From: DASZWJ01 sp963813895
GTDB lineage: Bacteria; Pseudomonadota; Gammaproteobacteria; JAURND01
Direction of reading: 5' to 3'
NCBI GenBank assembly: GCA_963813895.1
Contig: CAWFAS010000005.1
Coordinates: 1 to 64,000 of the forward strand
DNA: 64,000 nt
Below, one piece after another: positions 43,153 to 52,171 of this stretch. Made by a program: the position numbers and the translations under genes. How positions within the stretch are numbered: the first letter of the stretch is position 1; every line of letters begins with the position of its first letter. Below the pieces are notes generated by a model. The model was given only the letters and a program-made list of their open reading frames with translations. It made no database searches and was not told where the DNA came from.

Positions 43153-43797
43153 TTATTTCCCAGGGACATCACCCCAAATGTATTTATGTAATTGTATCTG
43201 AAAACGCACCTGTAGTCGGTCAGCCAAGATCCATTCTGCCAGTTGTTTATTATCTAATTGGCCGTGGCTGGGTGAAAATAATACTTCGCAAATTTGTGGC
43301 AGTTGATAGTCGGCCATCATTTTTTTAGCCCACTGATAATCATTATTATCGCAGATTACAAATTTAATTTGATCGCGCTCAGACAGATATTTAATATTGT
43401 CCAGCCGATTTTTATTATTTTCTTGGGAGGCTGGAGTTTTTAAGTCCAGAATCTTGATTACACGTTTATCGACTGTCGCAATATCAAGTGCACCGCTGGT
43501 TTCTAGAGAAACTTCATAGCCAGCATCGCATAAATAGTTAAGTAGATGTAAACAGTTTTTTTGTGCTAACGGTTCACCGCCAGTAACGGTGACGTAATGC
43601 GCGCCGTGGGTTGCAACTGTAGCCATAATATTTTCAATAGTGCGGAGTTGACCGCCATGAAAAGCATAAGCCGTATCACAATATGTACATCGCAGCGGGC
43701 AACCTGTCAAGCGTATAAATGTAGTGGGCAATCCGACGGTGCGGGTTTCACCCTGTAAGGATAAGAAAATTTCAGTGATGCGCAGTTGATTATTCAT
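43153..43797 (-). CDS. queE: 7-carboxy-7-deazaguanine synthase
   Basis: This 214-residue radical SAM enzyme of queuosine and 7-deazaguanine synthesis has the cluster motif CPLRCTYCDTAYAF (CX3CX2C) and ITEIFLSLQGE at the start, and VTVTGGEPLAQ for SAM binding. The C-terminal IQLHKYIWGD fits the family. It converts carboxy-tetrahydropterin to CDG. It lies between a HAD gene and phzF, downstream of the tol-pal group, where queE is often found with cpoB in gammaproteobacteria. Confidence 0.95.
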   Translation of the reverse strand: MNNQLRITEIFLSLQGETRTVGLPTTFIRLTGCPLRCTYCDTAYAFHGGQLRTIENIMATVATHGAHYVTVTGGEPLAQKNCLHLLNYLCDAGYEVSLETSGALDIATVDKRVIKILDLKTPASQENNKNRLDNIKYLSERDQIKFVICDNNDYQWAKKMMADYQLPQICEVLFSPSHGQLDNKQLAEWILADRLQVRFQIQLHKYIWGDVPGK

Positions 43798-43817
43798 GAG
43801 TTATTTTGTCGTGATTA

Positions 43818-44561
43818 TTACGAAATAAGCTGCAAATTATCCTGATAATTTAGCACAAAAGAGGATTTAACGTTAGCCAATATTGCTGGTAGTTCGGTCA
43901 CGGTTTTAATAATGTATTTTGGTGTGGGCAATTCGGCGGGTAAGATTTGTTGGGTTTTATTCACCCAACAGAAATCTAAGTTGGCATTAATTGCGCCTTG
44001 GTAGTCACTGGACAGTGAGTCGCCTACCATAAGCGTTTCAGTTGGGGTGGCATTTAATTGTTGTAATGCTAAAGTAAAAATTTCTTTTTCAGGTTTGGCA
44101 ATTCCCAGCAACTCAGATACCAGGAAACTCTGACAGAGTTGGGTAATTTCCAGTTTGTGATTTTGGATTTTTTTTACCTGTGCCAGGCCATTGGTGATAA
44201 TACCTAGCAGATATTTTTGCTTAAGGACGAGCAGGGTTTCTTTTATGCCAGGGTACCAATGGCTGCATAGACCTAAGGTTTGTTCATATAGAGTGGCAAT
44301 GGCTGTGGTATCTAGATTGACGTTTAGGGTTTCTGCTAGTAAGCGGAATCGCTCAGAATGGAGTTGTTGCACGTTGAGTTGTTTTTGTTCCAGTAGCTGC
44401 CATAGATGTTTATTGATTGTTAGGTAGGAGCTTTTAAGGTCTTGGAGGGAAATATAATCGTTGAAGAAGATTTGATGGATGGTATGCAATCCGGATTGTT
44501 CGGCGGCGGTGAAGTCGACTAAGGTATTATCTAGATCAAAAAGTATGGCTTTGTAAGGCAT
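43818..44561 (-). CDS. HAD hydrolase, YjjG-like nucleotidase
   Basis: This 247-residue HAD protein has motif I ILFDLDNTLVDF, motif II LGIITNGLAQ, motif III Lys in IAKPEKEIF and motif IV VGDSLSSDYQGAINA. The cap region is helical as in YjjG, a pyrimidine nucleotidase. Likely a nucleotide house-cleaning phosphatase. 20 bp upstream of queE. Confidence 0.88.
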   Translation of the reverse strand: MPYKAILFDLDNTLVDFTAAEQSGLHTIHQIFFNDYISLQDLKSSYLTINKHLWQLLEQKQLNVQQLHSERFRLLAETLNVNLDTTAIATLYEQTLGLCSHWYPGIKETLLVLKQKYLLGIITNGLAQVKKIQNHKLEITQLCQSFLVSELLGIAKPEKEIFTLALQQLNATPTETLMVGDSLSSDYQGAINANLDFCWVNKTQQILPAELPTPKYIIKTVTELPAILANVKSSFVLNYQDNLQLIS

Positions 44562-44590
44562 TAAGTCGCTTTTTAGGGTGATTGTTGATG

Positions 44591-44705
44591 GCTGTCATTC
44601 TGAGCGCACCGAGTCGCGACCGTCAGGGAGCGTTCATTGGAGAACGTAAACGCTCCCTGACGGTCGCGGCTCGGGTGCGCTCAGGATGACAACATTAATG
44701 ACAGC
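44591..44705. repeat. Palindromic repeat between HAD gene and cpoB
   Basis: GCTGTCATT and GAGCGCACC..GCGACCGTCAGGGAGCG pair with the complement ending AATGACAGC at 44705; the arms are long (about 45 bp) with few mismatches. The edge sequence GTCATTCTGAGC resembles the 60.9-kb palindrome and the stub at 49779-49791. Confidence 0.75.
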
Positions 44706-44712
44706 CACATAT

Positions 44713-45678
44713 CTATTGCGCAGCTTGTATCCCGCCTGTGGAGTTCATTTGTTGAAGTCGCATTCCCGCTAATCGTGCTGCAGTAGAGTTCGGAAACTGC
44801 TGAATGAGTTTTCGTAACTCTTGTTGCGCTTTGGTATGTAGACCCGCTTCATCATGTAGGATGGCTAGTTTTAACATGGCGTCGGGTACTTTGGCATTTT
44901 GAGGAAATTTTTGGATTACGGTGGTGAATTCTTGGGCGGCTAAGTCATTCTTATTTTGCTGGGAATATAATTCTCCCAGCCAGTAATGCGCATTGCCAGA
45001 AAAGTTGCCATTCGGGTAGGCCTTATTAAATTCTTGAAAGGCGGTAATGGCTTGCGCATTTTTTTTGTTGGCTAATAAATCAAAAGCGCTCTGATAGGCT
45101 TTATCTTCCGAGCCGGCGGTAGCAATTTGCGCGGCCGCAGATGCATTCTGGGCGGAGGCATTATTTTGCGTTACATTGGCTTCTGCTTTGGCGATCTGGT
45201 CAGCAGTGGAACTCGATGTAGGGGCAGTAGTAGTGGCATCAGAATCCGAAGTGGCAGGCGCTATTGTCTGGCTAGCGTCTGCCACAGGAGGAGTTACGTC
45301 ACTGGCTTTGCTGGTTTTTTGATTACCCAGGCGCTGATTGATATCCTGATAAAAACTTTTTTGCTGGTCACTGAGACTTTGTATGTCATGGGCTTGAACC
45401 TCTAACTGCCCATTAAGCTGCTGAATTTGTTGCTGCAAATTATCAATTTTTGCTGGCAAGTTCATCTGAGTTAAGTTGTTGACTTGCTGTTCCAGTAGCC
45501 TTAAACGATCTCTCACGGGTAGAGCATCACGTGAATAAGATGAATCAGAAGGGGTTGCAGTCGCCGCCTGAGATGGATCTTGATTTAGATCTATCACAGG
45601 CACGTTTTGTCCCAAGGCCACGGTTGCATTTACAGCGTAACAGCAGACAGCAATTTTAATGAGTTTATCAAGATTCAT
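44713..45678 (-). CDS. cpoB: Cell division coordinator CpoB (YbgF)
   Basis: This 321-residue periplasmic protein has a signal peptide, an N-terminal coiled coil (RDRLRLLEQQVNNLTQMNLPA), an Ala/Ser/Thr linker, and C-terminal TPR repeats (AYQSAFDLLANKKNAQAITAFQEF, YPNGNFSGNAHYWLGELY). It links PBP1B activity with Tol-Pal during division. Last gene of the tol-pal operon, in the usual order. Confidence 0.95.
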   Translation of the reverse strand: MNLDKLIKIAVCCYAVNATVALGQNVPVIDLNQDPSQAATATPSDSSYSRDALPVRDRLRLLEQQVNNLTQMNLPAKIDNLQQQIQQLNGQLEVQAHDIQSLSDQQKSFYQDINQRLGNQKTSKASDVTPPVADASQTIAPATSDSDATTTAPTSSSTADQIAKAEANVTQNNASAQNASAAAQIATAGSEDKAYQSAFDLLANKKNAQAITAFQEFNKAYPNGNFSGNAHYWLGELYSQQNKNDLAAQEFTTVIQKFPQNAKVPDAMLKLAILHDEAGLHTKAQQELRKLIQQFPNSTAARLAGMRLQQMNSTGGIQAAQ

Positions 45679-45690
45679 ATAGGTTATTGC

Positions 45691-46230
45691 CTATGGGTGG
45701 GTAACATCTACACGACGGTTGCACTGGTAATCTTCATCAGAAGTGCCAAATGCAATTGGCTTTTCCGCCCCATTGCTGTCGACCGTAATTTGGCTTTTAG
45801 TTACGCCATACTGTTCTAGGGTTGAGCTGACAGCATTAGCACGACGCCATCCTAAAGCCATATTGTATTCACGGCTACCGCGAGAGTCGGTATTTCCTAC
45901 TACACGTATAGCGGAGTGATCAGCAGCCAGGGGGCCTCCCAAAGATTGGATACGGTTGATATCTGCAGAATTTACATTACTCTCGTCAAATTGGAAATAA
46001 TAAGACTGAGTATAGAAGCCGGCAGTTTGTGGCACATTACAGCTGGTTGAAGGCTGGAATCCGGAGCCGCCACCTAATCCTTGCGCATAAGCGCCACCTG
46101 CGCCAGCACCATAACCTCCATTGGCGTCAGTAACGGGTGAGCCAGCGCCATGACGTGATGAAGAACAAGCTGCCAAACCAACAATACCTACACTCATTAC
46201 TGCAATGCTTATCGCTCGATGCATATTCAT
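45691..46230 (-). CDS. pal: Peptidoglycan-associated lipoprotein Pal
   Basis: This 179-residue lipoprotein has lipobox GLAAC. The OmpA-like domain shows YYFQFDESNVN, VVGNTDSRGSREYNMALGWRRANAV and IAFGTSDEDYQCNRRVDV. It binds peptidoglycan and TolB from the outer membrane. The Gly-rich linker after the lipobox is longer than in E. coli. Confidence 0.97.
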   Translation of the reverse strand: MNMHRAISIAVMSVGIVGLAACSSSRHGAGSPVTDANGGYGAGAGGAYAQGLGGGSGFQPSTSCNVPQTAGFYTQSYYFQFDESNVNSADINRIQSLGGPLAADHSAIRVVGNTDSRGSREYNMALGWRRANAVSSTLEQYGVTKSQITVDSNGAEKPIAFGTSDEDYQCNRRVDVTHP

Positions 46231-46272
46231 AGTTTTCCTCGTTTATGAAGTGACTTAAAATTTTTATAATGC

Positions 46273-47613
46273 CTAATTTAAAAATGGGCCCCATGCGGGT
46301 TCCCTGACCTCTCCTGCGCGTGCGGGTAGAATCAATTTGATACGGCCATCTGTGGAGACCATGGCGAGCACACCGCGGCCACCTACTTCAGTAGCAAATA
46401 GAATCATCTTGCCATTCGGGGCTATGCTAGGTGACTGGTCGTTACCTGATTGCGTCAATTGCGTATAGCGCCCAGAAGATAAATCTTGGGAGGCAATGGT
46501 AAACCGATTACTATTACCATTCAATACGGCCAGCACTTTTCCATCGGGAGACAATGATGGGCTGGCGTTATAACTGCCGGAGAAGGTGACGCGCTGAGCA
46601 TTACCGGAACCCAGGCTAGCACGATAGATCTGTGGGCCACCGCCGCGGTTAGAGGTAAATAAAATAGAGTTGCCATCAGCAGACCAAGTCGGTTCAGTAT
46701 CGATGGACTCCCCTTGAGTCACTTGAGTCAATTGCTTAGATGCCAAGTTCATTACAAAAATCTTTGGATAACCAGTGCGGGTTAATACCAATGCTAGACG
46801 ACGGCCATCAGGTGACCAGGCAGGGGCATTATTCAGCCCTGGAAAATCACTGACCAGTTGTCTGCTACCGCTGGTTACATCTTGAACATAAATCGCGGGA
46901 TGGCCTTTTTCAAAGGATACATAAGCAATCCGGTTGCCATCAGGTGACCAGGAGGGTGACATGATCGGCTCCTTTGAAGTGAGCAGGGGTTTCGGATTGT
47001 AGCCATCCATATCTGAAACTTCTAAAGTATATTGGGAACCTTGACTAGATTGCTGTGCGACTACATAAGCGATGCGGGTGGAGAATACACCACGAATACC
47101 CGTCAGATTTTCATAAATAAGATCGCTGATATGATGTGCTACCCCACGCAGCTGGCTGGCGTCAACCGTAAAGGAATTGCTTAGCAATACACTATTTTGC
47201 CAGCCGGGTGCCGAAGGAGTTTTTTTTTGTGCGCCTTGATTCGAATAAGCGTTTAATAATTGAAATTGTACTTGGTAACGGCCTCCGCTCGCGGGTGTTA
47301 CTTTGCCGACCACGATATTATTCACATTTTGTTTTTGCCAATAAGCAAAATCTACCTGATCCGCGGCGTCTGGAAGTTGTTGCATATTGTTTTGGGCGAT
47401 AGTGCGAAAACGTCCGCTATTTTGTAAGTCTGCATTGATCACACCGGCAATATTATCTGGCGATTGGTCGTTAGCCTTTTGTCCAGAAAATGGCACCACG
47501 GCTATGGGGATAGCTCCTTGCACGCCTTGGGTCAATTCAAGATCAACTACAGCATAAGAGGAACCAGAAATGAACAATACGGTAAGGAAAAGGAATTTTA
47601 ATAGTTTTTGCAC
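46273..47613 (-). CDS. tolB: Tol-Pal system protein TolB
   Basis: This 446-residue periplasmic protein has signal peptide FLFLTVLFISGSSYA, the N-terminal TolB domain (IAVVPFSGQKANDQSPDNIAGVI), and a six-blade propeller with repeated SPSWSPDGNRIAYVS, APAWSPDGRRLALVL, EPTWSADGNSILFTS. It binds Pal and the TolA C terminus. Full length. Confidence 0.97.
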   Translation of the reverse strand: MQKLLKFLFLTVLFISGSSYAVVDLELTQGVQGAIPIAVVPFSGQKANDQSPDNIAGVINADLQNSGRFRTIAQNNMQQLPDAADQVDFAYWQKQNVNNIVVGKVTPASGGRYQVQFQLLNAYSNQGAQKKTPSAPGWQNSVLLSNSFTVDASQLRGVAHHISDLIYENLTGIRGVFSTRIAYVVAQQSSQGSQYTLEVSDMDGYNPKPLLTSKEPIMSPSWSPDGNRIAYVSFEKGHPAIYVQDVTSGSRQLVSDFPGLNNAPAWSPDGRRLALVLTRTGYPKIFVMNLASKQLTQVTQGESIDTEPTWSADGNSILFTSNRGGGPQIYRASLGSGNAQRVTFSGSYNASPSLSPDGKVLAVLNGNSNRFTIASQDLSSGRYTQLTQSGNDQSPSIAPNGKMILFATEVGGRGVLAMVSTDGRIKLILPARAGEVREPAWGPFLN

Positions 47614-47710
47614 GAATGTTTTCTCCTAGGTCTAACTTTTTCAAAATTACTTGCGGTAAAATCTGCACTCTAAACCCGAGTGGGCTTTGTTGAATAATTC
47701 CTGTAGCTTC

Positions 47711-47812
47711 TTCGTCCCTTGGGGGCATTGTTGAATAATTCTCTTCCTAACTATCCGAAACTCTATGATCCCCTCTCCCGCAAGGGGAGAGGGGATACAG
47801 TGCTTTCCCGTT
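47711..47812 (+). repeat. Dispersed 100-bp repeat, copy 2
   Basis: See 42211-42311 for the inverted copy. It lies between tolB and tolA. A further hairpin CAATGCCCTC/GAGAGGGCATTG follows at about 47834-47860, so the tolA-tolB gap is almost entirely repeat-derived. Confidence 0.75.
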
Positions 47813-47897
47813 ACTGGGAGAATGAGATTCGAACAATGCCCTCTTGCGGAGAGGGCATTGCAGCGCTCTTCCATAATGGGAGGGAAATGCACGAATA

Positions 47898-48953
47898 CTA
47901 TTGCACATTTTCCGGTTTAACCGTTAATTTCATTTCCCGAAATTGGTTGAATAAATCAGGATCAGAAGGTACCGGTAGCGGAGAGGCTTTAAATACTGCA
48001 GTACGCGCAGAATTATCTAGGCCGCGGTCACCGCTGCTACGAACGACTTGTACATTTAATACTACACCGCCAGGGCCCACTTCAATTAATAATTGACAGG
48101 ACAAATCCGGATTGGCACCGCCGGGCACCAACCAATTTTGGCTAATAGATTGTTCAATTAACGCTTTGTATTTATCGATTTCGCTTTGCTGCTGTTGGCT
48201 ACGTGCTGCGGACAGCTCTTTTTGCTCCTGAGCCATCTGAGCATCCAGCTCTTTTTGTTGCGCTATCTTTAATTGCTGAGCTGCTTGTTGTTGTTTTTTC
48301 TGTGCTAATTGTTTGGCAGCCGATTGTTCTTGTTTTTTAATCTGCGCTTGATGGGCTTTTTCTTCAGCAGCTTTTTGGTCAGCAGCCTGTTTTGCTTTGG
48401 CTTCTTTTTCTACTTGCTGTGCTGCTTTCTGCTCAGTTTCTTGCTGTGCTTTCTGCTGAGTGGCTTTTTGCTCTGCGGCCTGTTGTGCCGCTTTTTGCTG
48501 AGCTTCTTGTTGCGCCTTCAGCTGGACAGCTTTTTCCTCAGCTTTTTGTTGGGCTTTTAATTGAGCAGCTTTTTGCTCTGCTGCTTGCTGGGCTTTTTGC
48601 TGAGCGGCTTTTTGTTCTGCTGCTTGCTGAGCTTTCTGAGCGGCCAATTTTTGTTCGTGCTGCTTTTGTTGCGCAGCTAATGCTGCTTGTCGTTGTTCTG
48701 CTTGCGCCTGTGCTTTTTCTACCGCTTCTTGTGCTTCCTGTTGTTTACGTTCCTGCGCTGCTTTATTTACTGCGAGCTGTTTTGCAATCTCGGCCGGGTT
48801 AACTGCTACTGCTTTGATGATATCTACATCAGGTTGCAACTGGAGTTGGTGTGTATCCGGAGAGGTTAAGTGTAGAAATAGAAATGTGAACAGTGCGATA
48901 TGTAATAATATAGCTAATACTAATGGCAACTGGTAAGACGAGTCTTTGCGCAT
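47898..48953 (-). CDS. tolA: Tol-Pal system protein TolA
   Basis: This 351-residue protein has N-terminal membrane anchor LPLVLAILLHIALFTFLFL, a very long Ala/Gln/Lys helix (about 75-240) built from QKAQQAAEQKAAQ-type repeats, and C-terminal domain SQNWLVPGGANPDLSCQLLIEVGPGG..VQVVRSSGDRGLDNSARTAV. It couples the TolQR motor to TolB/Pal. The many frames opposite the repeat region are shadows. Confidence 0.96.
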   Translation of the reverse strand: MRKDSSYQLPLVLAILLHIALFTFLFLHLTSPDTHQLQLQPDVDIIKAVAVNPAEIAKQLAVNKAAQERKQQEAQEAVEKAQAQAEQRQAALAAQQKQHEQKLAAQKAQQAAEQKAAQQKAQQAAEQKAAQLKAQQKAEEKAVQLKAQQEAQQKAAQQAAEQKATQQKAQQETEQKAAQQVEKEAKAKQAADQKAAEEKAHQAQIKKQEQSAAKQLAQKKQQQAAQQLKIAQQKELDAQMAQEQKELSAARSQQQQSEIDKYKALIEQSISQNWLVPGGANPDLSCQLLIEVGPGGVVLNVQVVRSSGDRGLDNSARTAVFKASPLPVPSDPDLFNQFREMKLTVKPENVQ

Positions 48954-48963
48954 GGCCCGGATT

Positions 48964-49413
48964 TTAATTTGTCGTTTGATCGGGTGGGGTGGTCACTAAC
49001 CCTACACTGGGTGCCCCCGCTTGTTGTAGCAACACCATTGCCTGTACTACTTTCCCATAATCTACGTTTTGATCCCCTTTGACTAAAATTTGACGTGGTG
49101 GATCGCCCTGAACAGCGTGCTGCAATTCATTAGAGACTTGGCCCATAAGATCAGTTGCATCAATGGGTTGATCAGGATTTTTGGCGATGTTCAGATAATA
49201 GAGACCTTTTGCATCCACACTGATAATGATAGGTTCTTGCTGTTTTGCGGTTAATGGTTGTGCGGTGGCTGTGGGTAAATCCACATTGACTCCCTGAGAC
49301 AACAAGGGAGTGGTAATCATGAAAATCACCAGCAACACTAACATCACATCAATGTAGGGTACTACATTAATTTCGGCCATAAGCCTGCGTCGGTTTTTTC
49401 TATTTTTTAACAT
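48964..49413 (-). CDS. tolR: Tol-Pal system protein TolR
   Basis: This protein has 149 residues from the ATG at 49413 (MLKNRKNRRRLMAEINVVPYIDVMLVLLVIF), close to the usual 140-150; the frame opens at 49485 but the extra part does not match the family. The functional Asp in YIDVMLVLL is present. It pairs with TolQ to use proton flow. The ribosome site is weak. Confidence 0.93.
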   Translation of the reverse strand: MLKNRKNRRRLMAEINVVPYIDVMLVLLVIFMITTPLLSQGVNVDLPTATAQPLTAKQQEPIIISVDAKGLYYLNIAKNPDQPIDATDLMGQVSNELQHAVQGDPPRQILVKGDQNVDYGKVVQAMVLLQQAGAPSVGLVTTPPDQTTN

Positions 49414-49545
49414 GTTTTCAGTGCTTCTGACTTTGACAGAACAGTTGGCTCCCGGGTTATCATCAGCGATAAACTGCTGAAACAATGACTCTAAAGGCTC
49501 GACATTATATACTGACTAGGCAAAAATAATACACTCATTTTTCGA

Positions 49546-49773
49546 ATGGCCATGCGCATAGTGATTATAAAAAACTTGTCTAATTTTTGTTTGCTCATTA
49601 GCGCAGCTTTTGTGGTTACTGCGTGCTCAGTGATATTTCCAGGGAAGGTTCCACCTGCGGGCGAAGTGCGTGCGCCTATTGACGATTTACCCTACTGGGA
49701 ACAACATTTTTCAGAGCACGCTATTATTAATCAGCAACCGCCGCTGCCGCCAATGGATGATGCGCCGGTGTAG
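49546..49773 (+). CDS. Putative small lipoprotein antisense within the tol operon
   Basis: This 75-residue + strand frame lies between the tolR start and the tolQ stop. It has a convincing lipoprotein signal (IIKNLSNFCLLISAAFVVTACS, lipobox VTAC) and a proline-rich tail (GKVPPAGEVRAPIDDLPYW). It does not overlap tolR from 49413. Upstream there is TCGACA and AAATAAT as a weak promoter. If real it splits the tolQ-tolR transcript. Confidence 0.5.
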   Translation: MAMRIVIIKNLSNFCLLISAAFVVTACSVIFPGKVPPAGEVRAPIDDLPYWEQHFSEHAIINQQPPLPPMDDAPV

Positions 49774-49795
49774 GCCTGGCTCAGGATGACAGCAG

Positions 49796-50497
49796 CTATT
49801 GTTCAACCAACACCGGCACTGGCTGAAAGTGCGCCTGACGAAATAAAATGCTGGAAAATTCTTCCTGGAAAGTGTCATAAGTATTGGCTAAACGTTCAAC
49901 TGAATTGTTAAAACGATTATAAGCGATTACTGCCGGGATGGCGGCAAACAGGCCCATCGCTGTGGCAACCAATGCTTCAGAAATTCCAGGAGCTACCATA
50001 GCAATAGTTGACTGTTGAACGCCGATTAATCCCTGAAATGAAGTCATAATACCCCATACTGTGCCAAATAATCCTACATAAGGGCTGGTTGAACCCACCG
50101 TGGCAAGGAAAGATAGGTGCCGTTCCAATTTATCCATTTCACGGGCACTGGCAACGCGCATGGCCCGCTCCACGCCTGCCATCAAAGCTTCGGTATTTAC
50201 ACCCGGGCGTTGGTGTAGGCGCGTATATTCGCGGAATCCGGCATGAAAAATATGTTCTAATCCCTGAAGTTCGACATTACGCTGTGTTAAACCTTCATAG
50301 AGTTTGCTGAGGTCGGTGCCTGACCAGAACTGGTCTTCGAATGTTAGCACTGCTTTTTGTGCATTCTTCAAGAAGATACCGCGTTGGAAAATGAAGGTCC
50401 AGGACACTACAGATGCAGCGGCTAATAGCAGCATCACGCATTTTACTACTGCTCCAGCATCTGCAACAAAACTCCATAGGGAAGGACTACTAGTCAT
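49796..50497 (-). CDS. tolQ: Tol-Pal system protein TolQ
   Basis: This 233-residue ExbB/TolQ protein has three membrane segments (VKCVMLLLAAASVVSWTFIF, ATVGSTSPYVGLFGTVWGIMTSF, SEALVATAMGLFAAIPAVIAY). The conserved GLFGTVWGIM and EALVATAMGLFAAIPAV are intact. Gap to tolR is about 380 bp, unusually wide; it holds the antisense lipoprotein frame and a repeat stub. Confidence 0.96.
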   Translation of the reverse strand: MTSSPSLWSFVADAGAVVKCVMLLLAAASVVSWTFIFQRGIFLKNAQKAVLTFEDQFWSGTDLSKLYEGLTQRNVELQGLEHIFHAGFREYTRLHQRPGVNTEALMAGVERAMRVASAREMDKLERHLSFLATVGSTSPYVGLFGTVWGIMTSFQGLIGVQQSTIAMVAPGISEALVATAMGLFAAIPAVIAYNRFNNSVERLANTYDTFQEEFSSILFRQAHFQPVPVLVEQ

Positions 50498-50556
50498 AAT
50501 GAATTACCTCTAATTTTATAAAATTACTCTGCAACTATACCTAAATATCAAACGCT

Positions 50557-51564
50557 TCAGGTATCACAAAACTCTATCCCAAAATGTAAATAAGCCTGTC
50601 TGGTTGCCACTCGGCCGCGCGAGGTGCGTTGCATAAAGCCTTGTTGTATTAAATAAGGCTCTAGCACATCTTCAATGGTATCAGCCGGTTCACCAATAGC
50701 AGCGGACAGTGTATCCAGCCCCACAGGGCCCCCTGCAAATTTTTCAATAACGGTCAATAGCAGTCGGCGATCCATCGGGTCAAAGCCGTTCACGTCAACA
50801 TCTAATAAATTTAATGCCTGCTCTGCTATCGGGCGGTTGATAGTTCCATCTGCCTTAATTTCAGTATAGTCACGTACTCGACGTAATAAACGATTGGCAA
50901 TACGCGGGGTGCCGCGCGAGCGCTTGGCAATTTCCAATGCGCCTGCTGCATCAATAGTCACCCCCAGGATCTGCGCACTGCGATGTACAATGGTGGTCAA
51001 ATCGGCTACTCGATAAAACTCTAAGCGCTGTACTATACCAAAACGGTCGCGTAGCGGGGAAGTTAACAAGCCGGCGCGGGTGGTTGCCCCCACCAGGGTA
51101 AATGGGGGTAAATCTAATTTAATAGAGCGGGCGGATGGCCCTTCGCCGATCATAATATCCAGCTGATAATCTTCTAATGCAGGATATAATACCTCTTCAA
51201 TCACTGGACTCAAGCGATGAATTTCATCGATAAAAAGCACATCATTAGCTTGTAAATTAGTTAACAATGCGGCGAGATCACCGGCTTTTTCCAACACGGG
51301 ACCCGAAGTCTGTTTTAAGCCAACACCCATTTCCGTGGCAATAATATGTGCCAGGGTGGTCTTGCCCAATCCAGGAGGACCAAAAATCAGTACGTGATCT
51401 AAAGGCTCAGTTCGTCTGCGTGCTGCTTGAATAAAAATTTCTAATTGCTCACATACAGCGGGCTGGCCTACGTAATCACGCAGGTATTTGGGACGTATGG
51501 CACGATCAAAAGGCGCGTCATCACCCAAATTATCAGGAGTTATTAAGCGCTCAGCTTGGATCAC
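50557..51564 (-). CDS. ruvB: Holliday junction helicase RuvB
   Basis: This protein has 335 residues from a GTG at 51564 (GTG ATC CAA GCT GAG CGC), chosen because AGGAGG lies 5 nt upstream and the family starts with M-I-x-A-x-R; the frame to 51651 is an artefact. Walker A is FGPPGLGKTTLAH, Walker B LFIDEIHRL, and GATTRAGLL is the sensor. It overlaps ruvA by 14 bp. Confidence 0.97.
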   Translation of the reverse strand: MIQAERLITPDNLGDDAPFDRAIRPKYLRDYVGQPAVCEQLEIFIQAARRRTEPLDHVLIFGPPGLGKTTLAHIIATEMGVGLKQTSGPVLEKAGDLAALLTNLQANDVLFIDEIHRLSPVIEEVLYPALEDYQLDIMIGEGPSARSIKLDLPPFTLVGATTRAGLLTSPLRDRFGIVQRLEFYRVADLTTIVHRSAQILGVTIDAAGALEIAKRSRGTPRIANRLLRRVRDYTEIKADGTINRPIAEQALNLLDVDVNGFDPMDRRLLLTVIEKFAGGPVGLDTLSAAIGEPADTIEDVLEPYLIQQGFMQRTSRGRVATRQAYLHFGIEFCDT

Positions 51565-52171
51565 GTCTGCCTCCTTTGAGCATACTGCGTAAGGCATGGC
51601 GTATGATCTCTTCGCTTGATTGATGCTCGTCCGCCACGTGTGAAACTGCATTGCGTGCTTCGTTGGGTTTATAACCTAATGAAACCAGGGCGCTGATGGC
51701 ATCTTGAGTGGCTTTATCCATATTCGTGATGTGTGCTACAGAAATGTTCTGTAGATTATCTTGCTGCCAATCCTGCAGGCGATCCCGCATTTCAATGACC
51801 AAGCGTTCGGCTGTTTTCTTGCCAATCCCAGGGATACGCACCAGACTGTCAGTATCATTATGCATAATACAGCTTACAAAGGCATCGGGCTCGATACCTG
51901 AGAGAATCGACAATGCTAATTTAGGACCGATAGAGCTAACCTTAATCAGACTGCGAAACAGCGCACGTTCGCGCTCTTGAGAAAATCCGTATAACAATTG
52001 CGCATCTTCACGTACCACCAGGTGGGTATGCAGAATAACTGGTTCACCGATATCCGGTATACGATAAAAAGTAAACATAGAGGCATCCAATTCATAAGCG
52101 ACGCCGCTGACGTCGACCAGTAAGCTGGGCGGTTTTTTCTCTAATAATATGCCTTTTATGCGGCCAATCAT
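51551..52171 (-). CDS. ruvA: Holliday junction protein RuvA
   Basis: This 206-residue protein begins MIGRIKGILLEKKPPSLLVDVSGVAYEL, followed by the helix-hairpin-helix pair (LIKVSSIGPKLALSILSG and LVRIPGIGKKTAERLVIEM) and the C-terminal RuvB-binding domain (DAISALVSLGYKPNEARNAV). It overlaps ruvC by 4 bp. Confidence 0.97.
   Translation of the reverse strand: MIGRIKGILLEKKPPSLLVDVSGVAYELDASMFTFYRIPDIGEPVILHTHLVVREDAQLLYGFSQERERALFRSLIKVSSIGPKLALSILSGIEPDAFVSCIMHNDTDSLVRIPGIGKKTAERLVIEMRDRLQDWQQDNLQNISVAHITNMDKATQDAISALVSLGYKPNEARNAVSHVADEHQSSEEIIRHALRSMLKGGRRDPS

Noticed and set aside
48309..48869. Several plus frames rich in Leu, Phe and Cys opposite tolA
   Set aside because: They are antisense shadows of the Ala/Gln/Lys repeat region.
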